Of a DNA stretch of 64,000 nucleotides, positions 33,117-40,152 are shown piece after piece. The translations under genes and the position numbers were made by a program. Position 1 is the stretch's first letter. Each line of letters starts with the position of its first letter. This DNA comes from Paenibacillus sp. BK033 (GTDB taxonomy: Bacteria > Bacillota > Bacilli > Paenibacillales > Paenibacillaceae). Under the pieces are notes generated by a model that did no database searches, was not told where the DNA came from, and was given only the letters and a program-made list of their open reading frames with translations. The DNA is taken from the NCBI RefSeq assembly GCF_004345425.1, contig NZ_SLVP01000003.1, positions 283,975-347,974 of the forward strand, written 5' to 3'.

Positions 33117-35156
33117 TTACTTTCCTCCGTTGACGGAAGAAACCGCTTGGAAAGCCTTCATAATGCCCTTGTCCTTCAGCACCTTCATGAAGATGCCGCC
33201 GACGACCGTCCGGTGCTGGAAGCCGATTTGGCGGGCCGTAACCGTATCCGTCCAGTCGGAGAACTGTACGCGGTCATCGGTCTCGTTCAGCATATCCCAG
33301 ATCGGGCTTACCAGCTCTTCGAAATCGTTCTGGTTATCCGACAGCGCGGCCGACCAGACAAGCCAGTCGTTCTTCGTATAGTTGGCACGGTTGTCTAGCG
33401 GCGTGCCGTAGTCGTTTTTCATCTTCTTATACCAGCTGATTTCGTTGTTAATCATCTCTTTGGAGAACAGCTCCGTGCCAAACAGCACATCCCAGATCAG
33501 ATTGTACTTGAGGCTCCACGTGCCCTCCGAGCCGAAAGCCAGCTTCGTATGGTCGCCATCCGACGCAAGCTGCTCCCATTGCACGGCCATTTCCTTCGCC
33601 TTGGCCATGTAACGGCCAGCCGTTTCTTCATCGCCCTGCAGCTTCTTCAGGATGGAATAGCTCGCTACGCCCATAACCGCCTTCACGGACAGGTTCGCGT
33701 TGCGCGCAAGGTGGCCTGCAAAGTCGTCCGTGCACAGCTGGTTCTCCGGATCGAGGCCGAATTCGGTCAAGTAATCCGCCCATTCGCCAAGAATATCGAT
33801 ATGGCTGAATAGATAGTCGCGGTTGCCGCCTGCAAGAGCGACGGATGCCGCCATGCAAAGCATGTTGCCGCATTCCTCGACAGGCATTTGTCCTTCGCGC
33901 TGGTTCTCGCTGTATACCTGGCCGTTGCCGATCGGGTACTGACCGATATCATGCGGCGCGAATTCGAAGGTCCACGCGTCGCTCTCCGCATATTTCAGAA
34001 TCGGGCGAATCATCCCTTCAACCAGCTCCGGTGCGTATAGCAGGAACATCGGAACGGATGGGTAGCTGACGTCAACCGTAGCCATGCAGCCGTTGCTGTA
34101 GCATTCCTTGGACAGGAACAGGATCTCGCCTTCCGTATCAAGCACCAGCTTATGCGCGGCGATAGCCTGACGGTAGGATAACGCCAGCAGATCCGCATAA
34201 CGGCTTCCGCCGGATTGCTCGCCTTCGGCAATGATTTGCTTATCAAAAGCAGCGCAGCGCTCGAGCAGACTCTCGTATTCCGAGAATGCGGCCGCGATCA
34301 TGTCCTGCGTGCTTTGTCCGTTTCGTTTCCAATAAGCCTGCAGCTTCTCGCCGAAATATTCAATCGCGATCACATCGTCGTAAGCGAGCACGGCCAGTCG
34401 TTTCTCCGTTACGGCGCCTACGCTGCCGATGTTGTAGACAAGCGCCATAACCGGCTGGACGTCCGCAACAACCTGAGCTTCCGTCTGTGCTGGAGATTCG
34501 GCTAATTTCTCGCTTCGAACAAAGTTTTTGCGGATATGCGCAGGCGCAATGTAGCCGCTCACTTGATCGGATTTCTCCGCGTTCAGATAGAAGTAGCCCC
34601 AGTCAATGCGGTGATCATCGCCGGAACGGTTCACGGGCTCTTGCGTCTCATGAGCGATCTGCAGCGAGATCAGGCCGTCAGTTTCCTGCTTCTTGCTGAT
34701 CACGGCTTGCTTCGATTGGTCCACGCACCATTCGCCGGTAACGTCGAAGTAGATCTGAACGTCATGCTCCTCGCCATCGGTCGAGCGCACTTCGAACGCC
34801 ACGTAAGAAGCCGGTCTCGACAGCACGTCCAGGTCATTCAGAAGCAGCGGGGACGTAAAGCGGACGGTCAATTCGATTCCTGCCGATTGGAACACGTAGA
34901 CCGTGCTGAGCGGTGATACGGATACGCTCTTTTGCTCCATCGCCTGCGGTTCCGTGTAGTACCGCTCCGCATTAGGCTCCACCAGCCCCGCAAACCGCTC
35001 GATCATTCCGTCAATACGGATCAGGCCCGTCATGGCATGCCGTTGTCCCGTCCAATGGCGGGTAAAGTCATCCGTAAGACGGTCTGCTTGGGACCATACA
35101 CTGAAATAAGGATCTACCGTTACGAGAGGGACTGCAGGGGGACGAATTGCGCTCAT
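33117..35156 (-). CDS. GtaA-like glutaminase-family protein (DUF4964/5127/4965/1793)
   Basis: A 679-aa protein. The N-terminus RPPAVPLVTVDPYFSVWSQADRLTDD and WTGQRHAMTGLIRIDG are typical of the DUF4964/GtaA family. Residues 80-300 form a beta-rich domain; from about 310 an alpha/alpha barrel follows with FLSKECYSNGCMATVDVSYPS, EFAPHDIGQYPIGNGQ and GTWSLKYNLIWD. Family members are annotated as glutaminases but many sit in glycan loci, and the helical barrel resembles glycosidases; activity is uncertain. No signal peptide, so cytoplasmic. AAAGGAG lies 9 bases before the ATG. Own promoter with an operator-like site, hence probably co-regulated with importer 2. Confidence 0.82.
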   Translation of the reverse strand: MSAIRPPAVPLVTVDPYFSVWSQADRLTDDFTRHWTGQRHAMTGLIRIDGMIERFAGLVEPNAERYYTEPQAMEQKSVSVSPLSTVYVFQSAGIELTVRFTSPLLLNDLDVLSRPASYVAFEVRSTDGEEHDVQIYFDVTGEWCVDQSKQAVISKKQETDGLISLQIAHETQEPVNRSGDDHRIDWGYFYLNAEKSDQVSGYIAPAHIRKNFVRSEKLAESPAQTEAQVVADVQPVMALVYNIGSVGAVTEKRLAVLAYDDVIAIEYFGEKLQAYWKRNGQSTQDMIAAAFSEYESLLERCAAFDKQIIAEGEQSGGSRYADLLALSYRQAIAAHKLVLDTEGEILFLSKECYSNGCMATVDVSYPSVPMFLLYAPELVEGMIRPILKYAESDAWTFEFAPHDIGQYPIGNGQVYSENQREGQMPVEECGNMLCMAASVALAGGNRDYLFSHIDILGEWADYLTEFGLDPENQLCTDDFAGHLARNANLSVKAVMGVASYSILKKLQGDEETAGRYMAKAKEMAVQWEQLASDGDHTKLAFGSEGTWSLKYNLIWDVLFGTELFSKEMINNEISWYKKMKNDYGTPLDNRANYTKNDWLVWSAALSDNQNDFEELVSPIWDMLNETDDRVQFSDWTDTVTARQIGFQHRTVVGGIFMKVLKDKGIMKAFQAVSSVNGGK

Positions 35157-35182
35157 GAAAACAACTCCTTTATCATATTAAC

Positions 35183-35230
35183 ATTTGTTATAATGGATAT
35201 ATTATAATGCTATATTAAATTTTATGTCAA
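35183..35230 (-). promoter_or_regulatory. Promoter and operator-like site for DUF4965 gene
   Basis: Minus-strand TTGACA (35225-35230), 18 bases, TATAAT (35201-35206), with ATAACAAAT (35183-35191) just after the -10 near the expected transcription start. Confidence 0.7.
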
Positions 35231-35372
35231 TGATAAAAAAGGCTGGCGCGTTTATCCTATTAAACTATGAGTTTTGCGCTGAGTTTTTCGCTCGGGTGGT
35301 CGTATACACAATCCATTTTCATGCTAGGTTCATATTCTTACCTTAACGCTAAGAATGCAAAGGACTGTGATT

Positions 35373-35594
35373 ATGCGCAATCTAGCAGCAGAGATGTATT
35401 TGGAATTATTGAAAAAAACGATTCTATTCGAAATCTGGCTGGAGCATGAACCGGGCGCCACGAAGGAAAACCGCCTTCAAGGTCTCGATTGGCCCCTGAT
35501 TGCACATAGCATGATTGGGCGGATCCGGATGAATAACCTTCATATGCCGATGAATGATGTCATTGCCAACAACGTTCCTGGCGCGTATCGTTAA
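35373..35594 (+). pseudogene. Truncated TylF/MycF-type O-methyltransferase, N-terminal remnant
   Basis: A 73-residue frame beginning MRNLAAEMYLELLKKTILF and containing GLDWPLIAHSMIGRIRMNNL and DVIANNVPG. This is the N-terminal segment of macrocin-type O-methyltransferases, which normally continue for about 170 more residues with the SAM-binding site. Here the frame stops six bases into a repeated 10-mer (ATCGTTAAGC). AAAGGA lies 8 bases before the ATG, so the original start signals survive. The missing part is not found downstream; deletion at the repeat is the simplest explanation. Confidence 0.6.
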
Positions 35595-35648
35595 GCGGCT
35601 GGATTCGGGCTCTAGCCGATGGCTTAACGATGTGGCACATCGTTAAGC
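35587..35648. repeat. Three copies of ATCGTTAAGC in alternating orientation
   Basis: Plus orientation at 35587-35596, inverted at 35622-35631, plus again at 35639-35648. The first two can form a hairpin with GGCT/AGCC pairing next to the arms. The copies mark the break point of the methyltransferase remnant. Confidence 0.65.
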
Positions 35649-35974
35649 CTTCCACAGCAACTCCGCCCACGTTGGATGCACGCCAGCGTATAGATCAATG
35701 TTACCCGGGTTTGCGTTCCTACGTTGAACTGCGTACAGCAAAATGAGCTTAATCCCACGCAGATGACCTTAAACTCAGTCATAATCGTGGACGGAATCCA
35801 ACGTATGGTGGACTAGCATCAGAATAGCGTAAATTTACTCGAGGATATCCATTCTGATGAGCGTTTTCCCCTTACTACCTGCTGCAAGCAGCTGCCCTAA
35901 TTAAACGAAAAGAAGCTCCCAAGATCATCTATGATGACCTATTGGAAGCCCCTAATCATGCAATTACCTATCGC
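35649..35974. other. Non-coding stretch after the remnant
   Basis: No credible gene. A 9-bp inverted repeat ACGTTGGAT (35670-35678) / ATCCAACGT (35799-35807) spans part of it. It may be the decayed remains of whatever removed the methyltransferase C-terminus. Confidence 0.4.
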
Positions 35975-36859
35975 CTATAGCTTCTTACTTTCTCGCAATG
36001 CGAGAAGTGCGTCTCCCAACTCCGCGAGTTCCTGTCTCAGCAGGATTTTCTCCGTATACTTGGACGGAATCCCGTCGTATCCCCAGCAGATACCGGCAAG
36101 TCCGCCTGCGATGGCGCCAATCGTATCCGAGTCGCCGCCTTTGTTCGCCGCACGCTGCACCACATCCCCGAAGCTCTCCGCCGCAAGCAGATGATGGACA
36201 ACCCATTCCATCGTGTGGACAACAAACCCGTCCGGCGGAGATACCGGTGCTGCACCGTTTAACAGCCGTTCATAACGGGTTCCGGTTGTTTCGGCTCGGA
36301 TAGCCGAAGCCAGCTGTTCCCCTTTCAGCAGTCGAGCGGCAATCCGGTTATAAATGAGACAAGCCTCCGCAGCCAACGGATCCTCATGCGTCATCTCCGA
36401 CTGGCGGCGGGTTACCTCTTCCATTAACGCCGCATCCTTATACGCTAGGGCAACAGGCAAACAACGCATCAACGTGCCGTTCCCCGCCGTTTTTCCGTTC
36501 AGCAGAACGCCCGCCTTTCGGGCCGCCTCCGGCCAGCTTCCGGCATAGAGACCCAACACCGTTCGGATGATATTCCCGATATCTTTCGGATGGGTAGCCT
36601 TCCAAGCCATAAAATACTCCCCGATCGCCTCAATCGGATCAAGCGGATTGCGCAAAATACCTCTCGCTACCGCGATGGTCATCGCCGTATCGTCCGTAAT
36701 CTCTCCGGCCTCAAGCCCCCAGACGCCTCCGCCAACGATTTCCTCCAGCCAGCCGTGCTTGCGCCGGATTTCCGTTTCGCTCATAAACTCGGTTGTTCCG
36801 CCCAGCGCATCGCCAACCGCAACCCCAAACAAACCGCCAAGAATTCGATTTCGCATCAT
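35975..36859 (-). CDS. ADP-ribosylglycohydrolase family protein (DraG-like)
   Basis: About 294 aa. Removes ADP-ribose from proteins or hydrolyses related compounds. Metal-site motifs are intact: GVAVGDALGG near residue 11, EITDDTAMTIA near 51-60 and NKGGDSDTIGAIAGGLAG near 238-255. GGGGGTG lies 5 bases before the ATG at 36859; a frame six codons longer lacks a ribosome binding site. It starts right after the NMN adenylyltransferase/kinase gene, so its role is probably return of ADP-ribose pieces to NAD recycling, as in other NrtR-linked groups. Confidence 0.88.
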   Translation of the reverse strand: MMRNRILGGLFGVAVGDALGGTTEFMSETEIRRKHGWLEEIVGGGVWGLEAGEITDDTAMTIAVARGILRNPLDPIEAIGEYFMAWKATHPKDIGNIIRTVLGLYAGSWPEAARKAGVLLNGKTAGNGTLMRCLPVALAYKDAALMEEVTRRQSEMTHEDPLAAEACLIYNRIAARLLKGEQLASAIRAETTGTRYERLLNGAAPVSPPDGFVVHTMEWVVHHLLAAESFGDVVQRAANKGGDSDTIGAIAGGLAGICWGYDGIPSKYTEKILLRQELAELGDALLALRESKKL

Positions 36860-36879
36860 CGCAACACCCCCATCCATTC

Positions 36880-37881
36880 CTATGGATTTCTGTATTTCTC
36901 ATAGCGCCCTAGAACGGCTTTTACCTGCCGCACCCTCTCCTCCAAGCTGCCGCGAAGCGGGATAAAAGGAATTTTACGCTCAATCAGATCCGCCACAATC
37001 CGCTTCTGAAAAATAGCCCTGTTCACCTCACCCGAGCGGTCCGGCGTATCGTCATACGGAATATCATCCCCGCATAGGAAGACGAGATCATACCGCGAAG
37101 CGCAGCGGACCGCCATCTCCTCCAGCTTGGGATGAGCCTTGCCATGATAATAGAGCGAGAACATGTAAGTCGTAATCGCATTGGTATCTACGAATAGCAC
37201 ATCCTTTGCCTCGGGCAGCAAGCGCTCCTCCCGCTCCAGATGCCCCTCCGCAATCTCGACCAGCTGCTCCAGCGTCAAACGGCGCTCGATCTGATGCTCC
37301 TCCCAATATTCCCGGCCGTACTCGGGCATCCAGACCGTCTGCAGCTCTTCGGCCATCCGGGCGGCCATTGTAGTTTTACCGGTAGACGGGGCTCCGAGGA
37401 AAACGGCATTTGTGATGAGATCCCGATAAACGACCGGAGCTACCAGGCTTTTATTTTCGAACAAAGCCTCTCTAACCTTGGTCCCGGATACGGGAAACGT
37501 CTCCCGGAGCGGATCGACCTGACGATTAACCGCCCCAAGCGCTTCGCTCATATGCTCGCCGTAGAATTCGCTGGAGTAGAAATGAGTTACCTTCCGGCCG
37601 CCAAGAAGGCCCAAAATATAATTCTCCTGTATACGCTTGATCTCGGGCGTATCCCCGCTGTCCGACGGACCGTCCCAAGCTTCCAGCACTTCAACGGCGG
37701 GATACAGCTCGCGAATCCAGCGTGCCCGAACAGATAACGGCACCGTGGTCACCTCGGGGCTGTCGTAAATAACGACAATCAGATGGTCGACTTCACGCAG
37801 CGCCGTCTCCACCACATGCTGGTGTCCGCGGTGAAACGGGGCAAACTTGCCCAGCGTCAGCCCGACTTTTTCAGCCGACAT
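36880..37881 (-). CDS. nadR: Bifunctional NMN adenylyltransferase / ribosylnicotinamide kinase (NadR-like, no HTH)
   Basis: A 333-aa two-domain enzyme converting nicotinamide riboside to NMN and then NAD. N-terminal nucleotidyltransferase: LTLGKFAPFHRGHQHV at residues 9-24 with the GxFxPxHxGH signature, and SGTKVREAL near 131 (ISxTxxR-like). C-terminal kinase: Walker A GAPSTGKTTMAARM near 163, MPEYGREYWEEH and VDTNAITT. The helix-turn-helix of enteric NadR is absent. Its start overlaps the end of pnuC by 11 bases; GAGGTG precedes the ATG. Confidence 0.93.
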   Translation of the reverse strand: MSAEKVGLTLGKFAPFHRGHQHVVETALREVDHLIVVIYDSPEVTTVPLSVRARWIRELYPAVEVLEAWDGPSDSGDTPEIKRIQENYILGLLGGRKVTHFYSSEFYGEHMSEALGAVNRQVDPLRETFPVSGTKVREALFENKSLVAPVVYRDLITNAVFLGAPSTGKTTMAARMAEELQTVWMPEYGREYWEEHQIERRLTLEQLVEIAEGHLEREERLLPEAKDVLFVDTNAITTYMFSLYYHGKAHPKLEEMAVRCASRYDLVFLCGDDIPYDDTPDRSGEVNRAIFQKRIVADLIERKIPFIPLRGSLEERVRQVKAVLGRYEKYRNP

Positions 37882-38545
37882 ACGTGTTCACCTCATCCTG
37901 CTGCGACTGTACAGCTGTACTTCTCCGCGCATATTCCCGCTTCCACTCCACAAGCCCCATAATCGCAATGCCGAGAAAAATAACATACAAGAACGAAGTC
38001 GCGTACAGCTCCTTGTAGAAATACATGCCAATCGACAGAACGTCAACTACAATCCAGAAGTACCAGCTTTGCAGAATTTTGTACGAGAGCAGGAATTGGG
38101 CGACAAGGCTTAATGTAGCGATAAAAGCATCTAGATAAGGAATAGACGCATCGGTATAACGCACAAGAACGTAGCCCCACACCACTGTGAAAACAATCAG
38201 GAACCCAATTAGCAGCGCAGCCATCCGTGTAGTCCAGGTGCGCGTTGGCCGAACGGCCGCCCCTTCGCGTTTGGTCATCCATACGACCCAGCCATAAATG
38301 CTAAGCACGAAAAAGAACACCTGCAGCGTCATATCCGCATACAGCTTCACATCAAGGAACATATAGAAGAAGCAGGCTACGTTGACCAGGCTAATCGGCC
38401 AAGTCCACAGCTTCTCCTTCGCGGTCAGCCAGACGGCGGCCAGCCCGGTAGTTGTAGCCGCAATCTCAATGGCACTCGACGATGTAAAATAAGCGACCGC
38501 CAAGATCGCCGCAAGCAATCCCAGCATCGATAGATTTTGCTTCAT
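37871..38545 (-). CDS. pnuC: Nicotinamide riboside transporter PnuC
   Basis: A 224-aa membrane protein with about seven hydrophobic segments. Family marks: WLTAKEKLWTWPISLVNVACFFYMF near residue 40, where W and N are conserved, and LQSWYFWIVVDVLSIGMYFYKEL near 165 (WxxWxxxD-like substrate motif). Works by facilitated uptake with trapping by the downstream kinase, whose gene overlaps it. AGGAGG precedes the ATG. Confidence 0.95.
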   Translation of the reverse strand: MKQNLSMLGLLAAILAVAYFTSSSAIEIAATTTGLAAVWLTAKEKLWTWPISLVNVACFFYMFLDVKLYADMTLQVFFFVLSIYGWVVWMTKREGAAVRPTRTWTTRMAALLIGFLIVFTVVWGYVLVRYTDASIPYLDAFIATLSLVAQFLLSYKILQSWYFWIVVDVLSIGMYFYKELYATSFLYVIFLGIAIMGLVEWKREYARRSTAVQSQQDEVNTYVG

Positions 38546-38627
38546 AAGAATCTCCTCCTAAAATGAATTGTCACCTAAATGGCTATATTCTGGCCGCTTG
38601 TGATGATTCATACTTCGTAAGCATTCA

Positions 38628-39398
38628 TTAACTATAAATCGAAAGCTCCGGCACAAAGCCGGTAAAACGGTACAGCTGCGCCGCACGCTGCGAATACTGA
38701 TTGGACTGCTTCAGACTTCCGTCCGCGTGGCGGACTTCCTCAATGAGACCCTTGCGGCTTTGCGTAGAGGTCACCTTGCGGATAAAGTTCTTCTCCTCGA
38801 ACGTTGGCACAACCGTCTGAATGATCTGATACAGCTCTCCGATCGTAAATTCCTCCGGCAAAAACTCCTTGGCGATTGGCTCGGTCACCATCTGCTGCTG
38901 TATCCGCCGGTAAGCGTCACGGATAATATCGTGATGGTCAAAAGCCAGATCCATCCCGAGCGCTTCGCTTAGCGAGAATAGCTGGACATCCTCCGCATCG
39001 TCCGATGCCCGCCGGTCTCGCAGGTAACGTTCATTAACGAGCGCGCAAAATGCATGGCTGATCATCCAGCCCCGAGGGTCGCGACCGGGCTTGCTGTACA
39101 CCTTCAGAAGCTCCATGCGCACACGCTCGACACCGGCTTCCTCCTTCAGCTCCCGGATTGCGCATTCCTCCACCGTCTCCGTCTCCCGGGTAAACCCGCC
39201 CGGCAACGCCCACTGGCCTGCAAATGGCCACACTTTCCGCCGAATGAGCAATACCTGAAGCTCCCTGTTAGGGAGTGTTTTTTTTGCCGTCTCTTTCTCT
39301 TGAGAGGTTATCGTAAAAATAACAATATCCGTAGGCGCACCGTCCGGAGTCCGATAGTTGCTGGCGGAATAATTCGTTTCGTTTTCGTTTAAGTTCAA
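38628..39398 (-). CDS. nrtR: NrtR-type Nudix regulator of NAD metabolism
   Basis: A 256-aa protein: Nudix domain in residues 20-160 and a winged helix after about 165 (FTIGELYQIIQTVVPTFEEKNFIRK, HADGSLKQSN). NrtR proteins sense ADP-ribose or related compounds and repress NAD genes. The Nudix box is complete here (G68 to V90: Gly, Glu74, REL, EE, G), whereas it is often degenerate in pure regulators, so it may also hydrolyse ADP-ribose. TTG start with GGGAGG 10 bases upstream. It precedes pnuC by 82 bases. A symmetric site lies 26 bases upstream of its start. Confidence 0.87.
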   Translation of the reverse strand: MNLNENETNYSASNYRTPDGAPTDIVIFTITSQEKETAKKTLPNRELQVLLIRRKVWPFAGQWALPGGFTRETETVEECAIRELKEEAGVERVRMELLKVYSKPGRDPRGWMISHAFCALVNERYLRDRRASDDAEDVQLFSLSEALGMDLAFDHHDIIRDAYRRIQQQMVTEPIAKEFLPEEFTIGELYQIIQTVVPTFEEKNFIRKVTSTQSRKGLIEEVRHADGSLKQSNQYSQRAAQLYRFTGFVPELSIYS

Positions 39399-39424
39399 GA
39401 GCGCTGAACCTCCCTCGGTATTTC

Positions 39425-39445
39425 ATATTATCGTTTTGATAATAT
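39425..39445. promoter_or_regulatory. Inverted repeat upstream of nrtR, possible NrtR operator
   Basis: ATATTATC, 5 bases, GATAATAT: perfect 8-bp arms. The position suits control of the nrtR-pnuC-nadR-draG run. Confidence 0.6.
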
Positions 39446-39520
39446 CAATATGACATAATAAAAAGAAATGTTCAAGTACTTTCTTGGAAAGCGATCATGT
39501 TGGTTTCTCGACAAAATAAA

Positions 39521-39540
39521 ACCGCCTTTACGTAGGCGGT
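39521..39540 (-). terminator. Terminator after GNAT gene
   Basis: ACCGCCT, 6 bases, AGGCGGT, followed on the minus strand by TTTATTTTG. Confidence 0.75.
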
Positions 39541-39558
39541 TCATTTACGAACATAAGT

Positions 39559-40008
39559 TTAGTCGTTGAATTTTTTTATATAATTTTTTTGATCCTTTGT
39601 AAACCTATAGCCACGTCTCTCATAGAACCTGTGAGCGTGTATTCGACTTGGGTGGGATAATAGCTTAATCCCGGAAAATCCATTGTCCTGCCCCCACTGT
39701 TCAAGGCGATCAATCAAGGTGCTTCCTATCCCCTGATTCCTATAACCTTCCTTAACAACAAATCCCAGAATGTTTACTAAAGAGTCGGAAAAAAGTAATT
39801 CATATGGACTTCCGTGAATATATCCGATTACCTCGGCGTCTTGTTCATAAACAAATATGATATCTTTCGTGTTCTTTATTATGATTTCAATCTTAGCTCT
39901 TACTTTCTCTTCAGAAAATGCACGTAGATTGGAGTTGAAGTCTTGATTTAGCAAATAAATATCTTGGTAATCAGATACCCTAATTTCCCTGACATACATT
40001 TCTTCCAT
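39559..40008 (-). CDS. GNAT-family N-acetyltransferase
   Basis: About 149 aa. Acetyl-CoA-binding motif A is seen as VVKEGYRNQGIGSTLIDRLEQWG (residues near 85-105, with the RNQGIG loop), followed by HPSRIHAHRFYERRGYRF, typical of motif B. Substrate unknown. The gene is more AT-rich than its neighbours. I use the ATG at 40008 with GAGG 10 bases upstream rather than the TTG at 40023. Single gene between two terminators. Confidence 0.87.
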   Translation of the reverse strand: MEEMYVREIRVSDYQDIYLLNQDFNSNLRAFSEEKVRAKIEIIIKNTKDIIFVYEQDAEVIGYIHGSPYELLFSDSLVNILGFVVKEGYRNQGIGSTLIDRLEQWGQDNGFSGIKLLSHPSRIHAHRFYERRGYRFTKDQKNYIKKFND

Positions 40009-40113
40009 ACTTGGATGCCTCAATTCTTTGGAATTATTACAACCATCACCAATTCGATGCCGTATTCCCGTATTCCTTGCTATTTAGAACTATCGTACAT
40101 CATCCAAAAAAGA

Positions 40114-40144
40114 AATGACCGCATACATCATGTATGCGGTCATT
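40114..40144 (-). terminator. Terminator after the large helicase gene
   Basis: Perfect 14-bp stem AATGACCGCATACA/TGTATGCGGTCATT with a 3-base loop, followed on the minus strand by TTCTTTTTT. Confidence 0.85.
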
Positions 40145-40152
40145 CTCACCAC

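Noticed and set aside
35267..35449. 60-codon plus-strand frame overlapping the methyltransferase remnant
   Set aside because: No ribosome binding site; the frame starting at 35373 explains the sequence better.
39261..39284. Hairpin CTCCCT/AGGGAG followed by eight T on the plus strand, inside nrtR
   Set aside because: It encodes a normal Lys-Lys-Thr-Leu-Pro segment of the regulator and no plus-strand transcript is evident; probably chance.
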